In this document: piece by piece, positions 39,483 through 49,049 of the stretch
Position numbering within the stretch: the first letter of the stretch is position 1
Layout of the letters: every line of letters starts with the position of its first letter
Source: Prosthecobacter debontii
GTDB taxonomy: Bacteria; Verrucomicrobiota; Verrucomicrobiia; Verrucomicrobiales; Akkermansiaceae
Length of the DNA: 64,000 nt
Assembly (NCBI GenBank): GCA_945873125.1
Contig: CAMCBV010000010.1
Span: forward strand, 1 to 64,000
Direction: 5' to 3'
The notes under the pieces: model-generated
What the model saw: the letters and a program-made list of their open reading frames with translations, nothing else
What the model was told of the DNA's origin: nothing
The model's database searches: none
Translations under genes and position numbers: made by a program

Positions 39483-41461
39483 TGACTTTCCTTTCGCCTA
39501 TCCTTCTCTGGTTCCTAGCCGCTGCGAGCGTACCGGTCATCATTCATTTGCTCAACAAGCGCCGGCACAAAACACTGCAGTGGGCGGCCATGCAGTTCCT
39601 TCTCAAAGCCACCCGTGAATCACGGGGAAAAAAGAAACTCCGGCACATTCTCATCCTCACCTGCCGTGCTCTGGGCATTGCCGCACTCGCCTTCGCAGCT
39701 GCCCGCCCCATCGTTTCCGGTCTCCTCGGCTGGGGAGCGGGTACGATAGATACCGTAGTTCTTGTTCTCGACCGCAGCGCCTCCATGGAGCTCCGCTCCG
39801 CGGATGGCCAGAAAGCCAAACGTGAAATTATTCTTGGGAAAATTCGTGATGCGATGTCAAACATCGGAGACCCACGTCTCGTCATCATCGATAGCGCAAC
39901 CGGAAAGCCTCAGGAAATTTCCTCGCCTGATGTGCTCACGGAAATTTCCACAACATCCGCCACCGATTCCGCAGCAAACATCCCAACTCTGTTGACCGCG
40001 GCGGCAGAAGTGCTGGGCTCTTCCACCGGGCGCGCGGAAATCTGGCTTGCTTCCGATCTGCAGCGCTCCAACTGGCGCCCCGATGACGAACGTTGGGCGG
40101 CGGTGCGCGCCAATCTCCAGAGTCTTCCCGAAAAACCTGCGATTCGGGTGCTTTCGATCGGTGGAGATGCAGCGACCAATATTTCCCTTCGTCTACTCGG
40201 CACCCGCCGCACCATTGATGGCTTGATGCTTGATTTGGAAATCCTCCGGACCAAGGACAATCGCGGCAGCATCAACCTTCCGGTCACGACCCAAATCAAC
40301 GGCGCATCGCAGAACGAATTAATCACTCTGCCCAGCCAATCCCTGAGATTTCAAAAAAGCATCACCATCAAACAGGAGGATGAATCCGGCTATGGCTGGC
40401 TCACCATCCCCGCCGATGGGAATCCGAGAGACAACTCGGTCTTCTTTGCCTACGGACCCGCGCGTCCGATGAAATCTCTCATCGTATCCCCATCCAACGA
40501 AGCTGCCGATTACCTCGCTCTCGCCGCCGCCCCTCCTGATTTTGAAAAGCGGTCCGTAACTCGCATCGATCCTGCCGAGTTTGCCGCGGTCTCGACCTCG
40601 GATCTTTCCATGATTCTCTGGGCAGCGCCGCTTCCTGTGGGGGAAAATGCCAAGACACTTCAAAATTTTCTCTCCAGTGGTGGGCAAGTTGTTCTCCTCC
40701 CAGTTGCCAAGTCTGAAAATGAGTCGTTTCTCGATACCCAATGGGAGACGGTCTCCCTCGCTGAAGCGGGTAAATTTTTCATCCTTCGGGACTGGGATCA
40801 TGTGGACGGCCCGCTGCGTGACGGTGCGGATGGCGCACCCATCCCCGCGGATCGCCTCCGCGCCATCAAACGTGCCATCCCCAAAAGCAATGCCACGGTG
40901 CTGGCAAAATGGGAGGATGGTGAGCCGTTCATCACTCGGAAAATCATCGATAAGGGCATACTCTGGACCTTGGGAAGCACTCCCGACTATACATGGTCGA
41001 ACCTTGGCGATGCCGATGTGCTGCTTCCAGCCGTGCAACGTATCCTTGAACTAGGCGCGGAGCGCTTTGACGCATCGTTCCTCGCTGAGGTAGGTTCCGA
41101 TGCGGCAAATCCCATAGCGGGTGAAATCCGGACCCGAGTGGATGATGATTCCAAAGATAACAACGATCACGTCGCGGGAATCTTTCGCTTGGGAAATCGC
41201 CTGACCGCTGTGAACCGACCCCTTGCGGAAGACGAACCGGAAATCACCTCCAAAGAAAATCTCGATATCATGCTCGAAGGTACGGACTATCGTCTTCTCG
41301 ACCAAGCTGGCCAAGCTTCGGATCCCTCACTATCCACTCACATCTGGCGCGCTTTCCTTGTCGCGGTGCTGTTTTTCCTCATCAGTGAAGCCCTGCTCTG
41401 CTTGCCTAAAAAACCAAGTGTAACTCCCACCCTGCAACGCTCGGCATCTGGTGCATCCTGA
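39482..41461 (+). CDS. BatA-type membrane protein with von Willebrand A domain
   Basis: 659 aa. The N-terminus is the aerotolerance-regulator type: MTFLSPILLWFLAAASVPVI then IHLLNKRRHKTLQWAAMQFL. A second TM follows near 60-80. The vWA domain begins near residue 90 (VVLVLDRSASMELRSADGQ, a DxSxS MIDAS) and includes LVIIDSATGKPQ and EIWLASDLQRSNW. The remainder is long, with a C-terminal TM (IWRAFLVAVLFFLISEALLC). It is the membrane partner of MoxR and DUF58, with a role probably in envelope or stress homeostasis. It overlaps DUF58 by one base. Confidence 0.88.
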   Translation: MTFLSPILLWFLAAASVPVIIHLLNKRRHKTLQWAAMQFLLKATRESRGKKKLRHILILTCRALGIAALAFAAARPIVSGLLGWGAGTIDTVVLVLDRSASMELRSADGQKAKREIILGKIRDAMSNIGDPRLVIIDSATGKPQEISSPDVLTEISTTSATDSAANIPTLLTAAAEVLGSSTGRAEIWLASDLQRSNWRPDDERWAAVRANLQSLPEKPAIRVLSIGGDAATNISLRLLGTRRTIDGLMLDLEILRTKDNRGSINLPVTTQINGASQNELITLPSQSLRFQKSITIKQEDESGYGWLTIPADGNPRDNSVFFAYGPARPMKSLIVSPSNEAADYLALAAAPPDFEKRSVTRIDPAEFAAVSTSDLSMILWAAPLPVGENAKTLQNFLSSGGQVVLLPVAKSENESFLDTQWETVSLAEAGKFFILRDWDHVDGPLRDGADGAPIPADRLRAIKRAIPKSNATVLAKWEDGEPFITRKIIDKGILWTLGSTPDYTWSNLGDADVLLPAVQRILELGAERFDASFLAEVGSDAANPIAGEIRTRVDDDSKDNNDHVAGIFRLGNRLTAVNRPLAEDEPEITSKENLDIMLEGTDYRLLDQAGQASDPSLSTHIWRAFLVAVLFFLISEALLCLPKKPSVTPTLQRSASGAS

Positions 41462-41487
41462 TAGCGAGTTTTTGGTTTTTTTTTGAG

Positions 41488-42426
41488 ATGGAATGGGATT
41501 TTCAAAGCGTTGCGATTGTCGGGTCGGGTGCCATCGGCCTGTATTACGGTGGCCGGCTCGCGGAGGCGGGTAGGGATGTAAAATTTCTGGCTAGATCTGA
41601 TTACGATCAGCTCTCCAAGTCAGGATTGGCGGTCGGGAGTGTCGCTGGGGATTTTCATCTTAAAAATATATCTGTTTTCAAAAATCCCGAGGAGATCGGT
41701 CCGGTTGATCTGGTCATCGTCGCATGGAAAGCCACGGCTAACGGTGCACTTGCTAGGGTGTTAACCCCTCTGATGCACGAGACCACCCAAGTGCTGACCT
41801 TGCAAAACGGCTTGGGCAATTGTGAACATATTGCGGAAATAGTTGGCGCAACGCGTGTTTACGGCGGACTTTGTTTCGTTTGCATCAACCGTATCGCTCC
41901 CGGCACGATTCATCATAGTGCGGGAGGTCGAATGACAATCGGAGCTTTTGACAACGCGCGTTACGGAAACGCTGAAACCATCGCCAGGCGTTTCAAAGCC
42001 GCCCAAATTCCCGCCACGGCCGTCGATGACCTCGCCAAAGCACAATGGGAGAAACTGATATGGAACATTCCGTTCAACGGGCTAGCTATCGCCGAAGGCG
42101 GAGTCACCACCGATTTGCTTTTGGCAAACCCTCTCATCGAAACCGAAATCCGCACTTTAATGCAGGAAATCATCACGGCAGCAGCGGCGCAGGGAATTCT
42201 GTTAGATCAAAACCTCATCGAAAGCAACATCGAGCGAACCCGTCCGATGGGCCCCTATCAACCCTCGACCATGATCGATTTCATCGAAGGTCGCGAACTT
42301 GAACTTGATCCGATCTGGGAAGAACCCTTGCGCCGCGCAGAAGCCGCTGGTGTCAAAATGCCAGCTCTGGAAAACTTGCTGAGACGCATCAAAACCCGAT
42401 TAACGGAAAGACGCCTCGTGAATTAG
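41488..42426 (+). CDS. panE: 2-dehydropantoate 2-reductase (ketopantoate reductase)
   Basis: 312 aa. The Rossmann motif is VAIVGSGAIGLYYGGRLAEA, then LVIVAWKATANGALAR and TLQNGLGNCEHIAEIVG. AQWEKLIWNIPFNGLAI carries the catalytic Lys and the C-terminal domain continues with EGRELELDPIWEEPLRRAEA (the Glu and hinge). It reduces ketopantoate with NADPH on the coenzyme A/pantothenate pathway. Other family members reduce related 2-keto acids, so the substrate is an inference. It is 26 bp after the BatA gene with a T-rich gap. Confidence 0.9.
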   Translation: MEWDFQSVAIVGSGAIGLYYGGRLAEAGRDVKFLARSDYDQLSKSGLAVGSVAGDFHLKNISVFKNPEEIGPVDLVIVAWKATANGALARVLTPLMHETTQVLTLQNGLGNCEHIAEIVGATRVYGGLCFVCINRIAPGTIHHSAGGRMTIGAFDNARYGNAETIARRFKAAQIPATAVDDLAKAQWEKLIWNIPFNGLAIAEGGVTTDLLLANPLIETEIRTLMQEIITAAAAQGILLDQNLIESNIERTRPMGPYQPSTMIDFIEGRELELDPIWEEPLRRAEAAGVKMPALENLLRRIKTRLTERRLVN

Positions 42427-42508
42427 AGAGGTTCCAAACAAGGTTTAGCCGTTTTGGCCATAGATTTTTGTCAATTGCAAGGCATTGTGAAGGAGTGGAT
42501 GTGCCCTC

Positions 42509-45010
42509 TTACCGGCGCGAACGTTCGAGTTGTTCTTGCTGCTGTTTTTGTAAACGGCGTTGATCCCCTTCCTGCTGCTGACGGGCGGCGCGCTCCTGTT
42601 GTTCTTGTTGCTCCCGCATCCGATACTGCGCTTCCTGCTGCTGACGGGTGGCTCGCTCCTGCTGCTCCTGTTGCGCACGCATTCTTTCTTGCTGCTCTTG
42701 CTGGGCACGGAGTTGATCCTGTTGGATCCGGCGTTGGGCTTCTTCCTCCTGCCGCTTACCAGCACGCTCCTGCTGTTCCTGCTGGGCGCGAAGTCTCTCC
42801 TGCTGTTCCTGCTGGGCGCGCAATTGATCCTGCCGCTCCTTCAGGCGACGCTGAGTTTCCTCTTGCTGCCTGAGAGCTGTTTCCTGCTGCGCCTGTTGTT
42901 GACGCAAATTGTCCTGTTGCTCACGGGCTCGCTCCGTTTGCTCTCGCTGCGCGCGCAATCTCTCCTCCTGCTCTTTCAAAGCAAGCTCCTGCTTCTGCTG
43001 CTCACGCAGCTTTTCACTTTGCTCCTGCCGTTCACGAGCGTGCTCTTTTTGTTCCAACTGTTGATTCAGCTTTTCCTGTCTTTCCTGTTGTTGGCGCTTT
43101 TCCCTGACTGCATTTTTATCCGCTTCTTTTTGGAGATCGGCATCGCGATTCTCGGGCAGTTGCGGGCGATCAGGAGTCTCATCCAAACGAGGACGTGGCA
43201 ATCGGGCTGCGGGGTCAACTTGACGCTTCTCACCCGAATCGTTTCGGATTGGCGGAGGTATGGGAACAACTCCGGGCTGTAATCTGTTCGAATTGGATTG
43301 ATCCGAAGTCTTTTCAATCGGTTCAGGCTCATTCAGACGAGGTACCGAACGCGACTGATCATCTCGCGCGGCCGGAATGGTCGGAGTCTTGTTATCCGGT
43401 TTCGCTGACGTTTCAGGATCGGGTATGATCGGTGTCCTTGTATCCGGAACCGCTGTGATCCCGGTGTCAGGATTTTTTCTTTTATCGGAAGAAGGTCTCT
43501 TCGAGCCTCTGTCATCTGACTTCGGATTCGAATCCTCTGGCGGTTGCGGAGTTTCGATCACGGAAGGTCGGTTGGGACGTTCGGGGCCTTTGACGGATTC
43601 TTCACGCCGCTCGCGATCGTCAGGACGATGAATTTGATGTTTGGCAAATTCATCGCGCGCTCCTGCAAGACGACTTTTGCGCTCCTTCTCGAAGGATTCG
43701 CCGCCTCCCGCATGGGTGACCACCAACTGCGCCTTCTTGTCTTCTTCATCTCTGCGTTCGCGAAACTGCTTTCGCACATCTTCTGGCAGTTCTTTTGATC
43801 GGTCCACCACCACATCACCCAGATCCCGACTAACCCTTGACGGACGGAGCGCACGATTCCAATCCGCATCCATGCGCGGAGCGACGACTTGCAATTCATT
43901 CCCGCTGAACTGTGAACTCAGACGACGGCCACCACGTCCGAAGTCCGGACTCTCATCCAAGCGCAACCGATGAATGGGAAATCTTCTACCGATGCGCTCG
44001 CAAACATTGCGATAACGCGGTCCCCCCACATAAACACGTCTTTCACGAATGACATAGTGGGTGATGTTGATCGTATTGCGATGGATCACAATATTTTGTG
44101 CAAGCGGCAAACAGTAAGTGTGGATGTCATTTCCAAAATGATCATAGGAAACGAAGGAAAACCATCCGCTATCGATTACGAAACGGGATTCAACAGAGGA
44201 GTCCCAAGAATGCCCATACCAGCCAAGTGTTTCAGGCGGCAGAGGTGCCCAGCCGATATGTCCTGGGCTTTCACGCCAGGTCACCCACGCGGGAGCCCAC
44301 TCGTTGCCGGGAATCCAAACCCAGCCCACATTTCTTAACAAAGCCCAGCGTCCGTAATGGTAACAAGCCCAACCGAACGGCTCGTTGGAAACCCATGTCC
44401 AGCCTTGATTGGTAAACGCCCAGCGGCCTCGTGTGTATGGCCTCCATGTTGAATCACGGACGCAGGAGGGCTGATAAACATATCCGAATTCTCCGGTTCG
44501 AAACCAGGAACCATACGCTCCGAGCGGCTCGTAGAAATTATTGAAATCTCCGGTGGGACCACTGACAACATTTTTTTGGATGGGCGGAAGCGCATCGAGC
44601 GGCTCACGTCCGGCAAATTCCAACTCGCGTTCACTGAGCTCGCTTTCCAGTCCCTTGATTTTCTCTTCCCGGCTATCCTGCTCGCGTTGGAGCTCAGCGA
44701 TTTTCCGCTCACGCTCTTGGAGCTCTGCTTGCCGCCTTTCCAACTCGTTCGCAGCGGCAGCATTCGCCGCGTTTTGCGAATCCTCCATCGCGAAGCGTTC
44801 CTGTTCAATGAGCGTGCGCTCACGCTCAATCGCATCACGCTCGGCGAGAATTTTCTGCTCCGCAAGCTCCGCCTCAAGCTGCTTCTGTCTTTGAACCGCC
44901 TCCTCCGCTATCTTTTCAAGCTCCTGAAGTTTTGAGTCGGCCGTGCTGCCAGGCTTCTCACAGGAAACCATAGCAAGTGCGACCATGGTGCTTAAAATCG
45001 GAATTTTCAT
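42509..45010 (-). CDS. Large lipoprotein with W-rich (DUF6600-like) domain and Q/E/R-rich coiled-coil tail
   Basis: 833 aa. Lipobox at VSC (about residue 16). Residues 25-125 form a coiled coil (QRQKQLEAELAEQKILAERD and on). Residues about 140-260 contain repeated aromatic motifs: STWRPYTRGRWAFTNQGWTW, FGWACYHYGRWALLRNVGWVW, IPGNEWAPAWVTWRESPGHI GWAPLPPETLGWYG. This is the DUF6600-type pattern of repeated GWxW/HYGRW. From about 310 the protein is charged and Pro-rich, and from about 640 to the end it is Q/E/R/A-rich and nearly continuous coiled coil. Function unknown. It is the largest single gene here. Confidence 0.8.
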   Translation of the reverse strand: MKIPILSTMVALAMVSCEKPGSTADSKLQELEKIAEEAVQRQKQLEAELAEQKILAERDAIERERTLIEQERFAMEDSQNAANAAAANELERRQAELQERERKIAELQREQDSREEKIKGLESELSERELEFAGREPLDALPPIQKNVVSGPTGDFNNFYEPLGAYGSWFRTGEFGYVYQPSCVRDSTWRPYTRGRWAFTNQGWTWVSNEPFGWACYHYGRWALLRNVGWVWIPGNEWAPAWVTWRESPGHIGWAPLPPETLGWYGHSWDSSVESRFVIDSGWFSFVSYDHFGNDIHTYCLPLAQNIVIHRNTINITHYVIRERRVYVGGPRYRNVCERIGRRFPIHRLRLDESPDFGRGGRRLSSQFSGNELQVVAPRMDADWNRALRPSRVSRDLGDVVVDRSKELPEDVRKQFRERRDEEDKKAQLVVTHAGGGESFEKERKSRLAGARDEFAKHQIHRPDDRERREESVKGPERPNRPSVIETPQPPEDSNPKSDDRGSKRPSSDKRKNPDTGITAVPDTRTPIIPDPETSAKPDNKTPTIPAARDDQSRSVPRLNEPEPIEKTSDQSNSNRLQPGVVPIPPPIRNDSGEKRQVDPAARLPRPRLDETPDRPQLPENRDADLQKEADKNAVREKRQQQERQEKLNQQLEQKEHARERQEQSEKLREQQKQELALKEQEERLRAQREQTERAREQQDNLRQQQAQQETALRQQEETQRRLKERQDQLRAQQEQQERLRAQQEQQERAGKRQEEEAQRRIQQDQLRAQQEQQERMRAQQEQQERATRQQQEAQYRMREQQEQQERAARQQQEGDQRRLQKQQQEQLERSRR
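42520..43090 (-). repeat. Low-complexity tandem region encoding the Q/E/R-rich tail
   Basis: The plus strand is dominated by CTGCTGTTCCTGCTGGGCGC-type units of 21 nt (seven codons, RAQQEQQ), with variants reading RLRAQQEQQE, RMRAQQEQQE and AARQQQE. The period of about 21-33 nt and the high identity between units suggest growth by slippage or unequal crossing over. It is in frame throughout. Confidence 0.7.
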
Positions 45011-45097
45011 GGAATGATAAATTGGGTTGCACCAGATCGGACGGATCGGGAGGAAAATTGATTCGATTTTTTTATCCTCGAAAAGCCACTCGCTTCA

Positions 45098-45748
45098 TCA
45101 ACCCAGAATGAAATCGATATGGGGCGCTTCACCACCCGCCAATTCACCGGGCACTCGCGAGATTTTGACCTCCAGCGCTTCCTCCATAGCGCGATGCTCC
45201 ATCGCGATGGCTCGGGGGAACTTTTTGAAAACCGGCTCAAGAGGATGATGAAATTCCCGTAGAGTGATCTTGCCGGTGCTCTCATCGTGGATGCAGCGCA
45301 TAAAAAGACCGTCTTTGGCGCGCAATTTCACAAACAAACCCGCCCGATAGAGAAGGGTCGTGCCTTGGCTCAGGCGGATTTTCCAATGGGCTTCCAGATC
45401 CTGAAAATACTGATATAGCAGCTTTTCCGGAGCGGTATCTCCAAAAAGCGTCCGCGCGTGATCGAGCAACTGTAAGGAAAAAACTGGTGGAATGGCGGGA
45501 AACAACGCGTCCGCCTTCTCCGCCAGACGGTAAAAAATTTCGGGCCGGCCGATTTCAGTTCGCGGCAGTCGGATGCGCATCAGATAACCGTGTTTCGTCA
45601 GCTCTTCACAGTGCTGCTTCACTGTCATGTAACTCACGTCAAGCTCCTTGGCCAACCCACTCACTCCCATCGCACCAGACATTTTCAACCGCATCAAAAC
45701 ACTCAGCCACTGAGGCTTCAGAAGATCATGGAATGCATCAAGAAACAT
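45098..45748 (-). CDS. Winged-helix transcriptional regulator (ArsR/MarR-like)
   Basis: 216 aa from the ATG at 45748 (MFLDAFHDLLKPQWLSVLMR). An open frame continues upstream to about 45823, but no clear start is supported there. The N-terminal winged-helix domain shows LKMSGAMGVSGLAKELDVSY MTVKQHCEELTKHGYLMRIR, then a beta wing (GRPEIFYRLAEKA). The C-terminal two thirds (about 100-216) is an uncharacterised, probably ligand-binding or dimerisation domain. It lies divergent from the sulfatase fusion gene, starts 93 bp apart, and may regulate it. Confidence 0.65.
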   Translation of the reverse strand: MFLDAFHDLLKPQWLSVLMRLKMSGAMGVSGLAKELDVSYMTVKQHCEELTKHGYLMRIRLPRTEIGRPEIFYRLAEKADALFPAIPPVFSLQLLDHARTLFGDTAPEKLLYQYFQDLEAHWKIRLSQGTTLLYRAGLFVKLRAKDGLFMRCIHDESTGKITLREFHHPLEPVFKKFPRAIAMEHRAMEEALEVKISRVPGELAGGEAPHIDFILG

Positions 45749-45841
45749 GGATTCGAAGGTATGGCTTTGAAAAGACAATACCAGACTAGTGTGGTTTTTT
45801 TGCTTGTCGAGCCAGCGTCTCACACGAATCTCTGAAAGGTA

Positions 45842-48034
45842 ATGAAATTCGTCTCTAAGCTCGGCGCCATCGTTTTCACATCCGTCGCAATGACCGTTGC
45901 CTCCGAGCGTCCCAACATCGTTTTCATCTTCTCAGATGACCATGCACTGGAAGCCATCTCCGCTTATGGTGACCGCTTTGATCAAATTTCCCCCACCCCG
46001 AACATCGATCGTATCGCCAAAGAAGGCATGCTGTTTGAGCGGTCCTATTGCGGCAACTCCATCTGCGGTCCCTCGCGCGCCACAATCCTCACCGGCAAGC
46101 ACTCGCACATGAACGGGTTCATGGATAATAACTTCAGCCGCTTCGATGGCAACCAACCGACCTTCCCGAAAATGCTCCAAAAAGCAGGCTATGAGACCGC
46201 TGTGATTGGGAAATGGCATCTCATTTCAAATCCAACCGGATTCGATTACTGGGAGGTCCTCCCCGACCAAGGAAGTTACTACAACCCGGATTTCATCCAA
46301 ATGGATGGATCAAAAAAACGCTTTGCGGGGTATGTAACCGATCTCGTTGTCGACAAATCACTCGACTGGTTGAAAAACCGCAAAAACAAGGAAAAGCCTT
46401 TTGTTCTCATGACCCAACAAAAAGCGCCTCACCGCAACTGGTTGCCTGCGGAACGCCACATGAAGCTTTTCAACGAAATCGCGATACCTGAACCGGAAAC
46501 ACTTTTCGACGATTACAAAAATCGGATCGATGCTGTAGCGAAACAAAAAATGAGTATAGAGAAAGATTTTCACTGGAGCCATGACATGTTGTTACCCGGC
46601 AGAGCGACAGATCCGAGATTCGCAGATGGCATGAATGACAACGAATACGGGCGCATGAACGATGCGCAGAAAAAGGCTTTCAAGGAGGCCTACGGCAAGG
46701 AAAACCAAGCACTTATCGACCAACTCGCCAAAGGCATGAGCGACAAGGAAGTGACTCGTTGGAAATATCAACGCTACATGAAAAATTATCTTCGCTGCAT
46801 TCGCGGCGTGGATGAAAACATCGGTCGATTGTTGGAATATATCGATGAGTCCGGCCTCGCTGAAAACACGATTGTTATCTACGCATCCGACCAAGGTTTC
46901 TACCTCGGCGAACATGGCTGGTATGACAAGCGCTGGATGTTTGAAGAATCCCTCTCCATGCCCTTCATCATTCGCTGGCCGGGCGTTGTGAAATCCGGAG
47001 TGCGCACGAAAACGATGATCCAGAACATCGATTACGCGCCAACTTTTCTAGAACTCGCAGGAGCAACAATTCCTGATGATATTCAAGGTAAGAGCCTCGT
47101 GCCCGTCTTAAAAAACCAAGGCAAAGCCCCAAGCGATTGGCGCTCTGCGATTTACTACGAATACTCCGGCGAATACACCCACCACGTAGCGGCTCACGAC
47201 GGTGTCCGTAACGACCGTTACAAGCTCATGCGCTTTCCCGATACCGATGAATGGATGTTGTTCGATCTCGAAAATGATCCACAGGAAATGAAAAATGTCG
47301 TGGCGAAAAAGGAATACGAAACCGTTCTCAAAGATATGCAGAGCCTTTATGGTTCACTCCGCAAACAATACCAGGTAACCTCTTCCACTTTTCCGGATCA
47401 ACGCTGGAATCAGAAATGGTGGAAGGATCGTTGGGACGAGAAAAACAAGGAAGCCAATACGCCGGCTGCCGAAAAAGCCAAAATCGTTTTCCTCGGCGAC
47501 TCCATCACTCAGGCTTGGGAAGATACGGGCAAGGAAGCATGGGACAAAAACTTCGCACCTCTCGGAGCTTTGAACTGGGGCTTCTCCGGTGACCGCACCG
47601 AACACTTGATCTGGCGGCTTCAAAACGGAGATATCCAACGCGTGAATCCCGAAGTCGCCGTTTTGCTCATCGGCACCAACAACACCGGCCACGATCAACG
47701 CCCCGCCGAGGAAACGGTCGGCGGCATCAAACGCACCCTTGATGATCTCGCATGGAAATGGCCGGACACCAAAATCATCCTGATGTCGGTTTTTCCCCGT
47801 GGATCGACTCAGGAAGATCCGCTGCGCAAAATCAACACGCAGATCAACGAACAGGTCAAAGCTCTGGCAGATGGCAAGCGCGTTCATTTGTTAGATATCA
47901 ATAAACGATTTCTCGACGATGATGGAAACCTGAGCAAAGAGATCTTCCCAGATCTGCTCCACCTGTCACCAGCCGCGTATGACACATGGGCTGTTGCTCT
48001 CTCATCGAAGCTCAAGGAGCTCGGTGTGGAGTAG
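45842..48034 (+). CDS. Sulfatase fused to an SGNH/GDSL-type esterase
   Basis: 730 aa. A signal peptide (MKFVSKLGAIVFTSVAMTVA) is followed by a sulfatase domain (about 20-510): RPNIVFIFSDDHALEAISAY, then the formylglycine site ICGPSRATILTGKHSHM (Cys75, the C-x-P-S-R type), VIGKWHLI and YASDQGFYLGEHGWYDKRWM. After a linker (about 510-540) an SGNH domain begins: IVFLGDSITQAWEDTGKEAW (Ser554), GFSGDRTEHLIWRLQNG, LLIGTNNTG and DLLHLSPAAYDTWAVAL (Asp and His). One polypeptide would thus remove sulfate and an acyl group from the same glycan. Formylglycine maturation needs FGE, not found here. Confidence 0.88.
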   Translation: MKFVSKLGAIVFTSVAMTVASERPNIVFIFSDDHALEAISAYGDRFDQISPTPNIDRIAKEGMLFERSYCGNSICGPSRATILTGKHSHMNGFMDNNFSRFDGNQPTFPKMLQKAGYETAVIGKWHLISNPTGFDYWEVLPDQGSYYNPDFIQMDGSKKRFAGYVTDLVVDKSLDWLKNRKNKEKPFVLMTQQKAPHRNWLPAERHMKLFNEIAIPEPETLFDDYKNRIDAVAKQKMSIEKDFHWSHDMLLPGRATDPRFADGMNDNEYGRMNDAQKKAFKEAYGKENQALIDQLAKGMSDKEVTRWKYQRYMKNYLRCIRGVDENIGRLLEYIDESGLAENTIVIYASDQGFYLGEHGWYDKRWMFEESLSMPFIIRWPGVVKSGVRTKTMIQNIDYAPTFLELAGATIPDDIQGKSLVPVLKNQGKAPSDWRSAIYYEYSGEYTHHVAAHDGVRNDRYKLMRFPDTDEWMLFDLENDPQEMKNVVAKKEYETVLKDMQSLYGSLRKQYQVTSSTFPDQRWNQKWWKDRWDEKNKEANTPAAEKAKIVFLGDSITQAWEDTGKEAWDKNFAPLGALNWGFSGDRTEHLIWRLQNGDIQRVNPEVAVLLIGTNNTGHDQRPAEETVGGIKRTLDDLAWKWPDTKIILMSVFPRGSTQEDPLRKINTQINEQVKALADGKRVHLLDINKRFLDDDGNLSKEIFPDLLHLSPAAYDTWAVALSSKLKELGVE

Positions 48035-48038
48035 CCGG

Positions 48039-49049
48039 TCAGATCAAGCAGATCTTTTTCCAGTCGGTCTCTTCGAGACACGTCGGATCCGCTGCAACCC
48101 AATGACCAGGCTCGATTTCTCTCAGCGAGAGATCCATGCCGATGGTCTCCTGATAGCGAGGATGATTCATGCGGTGACCGAACGCACTTCCAGCCGGAGG
48201 ATTGATGGGTGACGGAACATCGCCTTCCAACAAAATCTTTTCGCGTTTGATTTTCGGATCTGGAACCGGCACAGCGGAAAGCAGCGCTTTGGTGTATGCG
48301 TGTTTCGGCCTCCGGTAAATCGTTTCGGAATCCGCCAGTTCCACAATTTTACCGAGATACATCACCGCAACTCGGTCACTGACGTGTTTGACCACAGAAA
48401 GATCATGCGCGATGAATAGGTATGAGAGTTGGAATTCTTTCTGTAAATCCACCAACAAGTTGAGAATCTGGGATTGCACGGAAACATCCAAAGCCGATAC
48501 CGGCTCATCACAGACAATCCACTTCGGCTTCAGCGCGAGCGCTCTTGCGATCCCGATCCGCTGCCTTTGCCCTCCCGAGAACTCAAACGGATAACGCTCT
48601 GCCGAATTCGCCGTGAGACCTACTGTATCTAACAGTTCATTAACCCACTTCTTACGCTCCTCACGCGAACCCATACCATGAATCTGAAATGGTTCCTCGA
48701 CAATCGAACGGACATTCATCCGCGCGTCCAGCGATTCCGCCGGATCTTGGAAAATCATTTGAAAATCCCTGCGCAACGGGCGGATCCGTCCCTGACTGAG
48801 ACGTGTGATGTCCCTGCCCTCAAAAAGGATACGGCCGGATGTCGGATTAAGCAGACGCACCAGCGCTTTTCCAAGCGTCGATTTGCCGCAGCCTGACTCA
48901 CCGACCAAGCCCAAGGTTTCTCCAACTCCAAGCTCGAGCGATACCCCATCGACTGCTTTCACGGCTCCGGTCTGCCTCAATAACAGACCACTCCTGACCG
49001 GGTAATGCACCCGCAGATCTTCGGTTTTCAACATGATGGATTCACTCAC
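48039..49049 (-). CDS. Peptide ABC transporter ATP-binding protein, OppF/DppF type
   Basis: 336 aa. [20 protein letters not shown] (Walker A), [20 protein letters not shown] (Q-loop), [15 protein letters not shown] (signature) and [20 protein letters not shown] (Walker B). The C-terminal extension has the oligopeptide/dipeptide family region ([38 protein letters not shown]). The last gene of the operon, overlapping the OppD-type gene by 4 bp. With OppD it energises the two permeases at 52151 and 53734. Confidence 0.93.
   Translation of the reverse strand: MSESIMLKTEDLRVHYPVRSGLLLRQTGAVKAVDGVSLELGVGETLGLVGESGCGKSTLGKALVRLLNPTSGRILFEGRDITRLSQGRIRPLRRDFQMIFQDPAESLDARMNVRSIVEEPFQIHGMGSREERKKWVNELLDTVGLTANSAERYPFEFSGGQRQRIGIARALALKPKWIVCDEPVSALDVSVQSQILNLLVDLQKEFQLSYLFIAHDLSVVKHVSDRVAVMYLGKIVELADSETIYRRPKHAYTKALLSAVPVPDPKIKREKILLEGDVPSPINPPAGSAFGHRMNHPRYQETIGMDLSLREIEPGHWVAADPTCLEETDWKKICLI

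Noticed and set aside
42454..43282. Leu-rich open frames on the plus strand opposite the Q/E/R-rich tail
   Set aside because: CTG-rich repeat DNA reads as poly-Leu on the opposite strand; it mimics a membrane protein but is the complement of the coiled-coil coding region.
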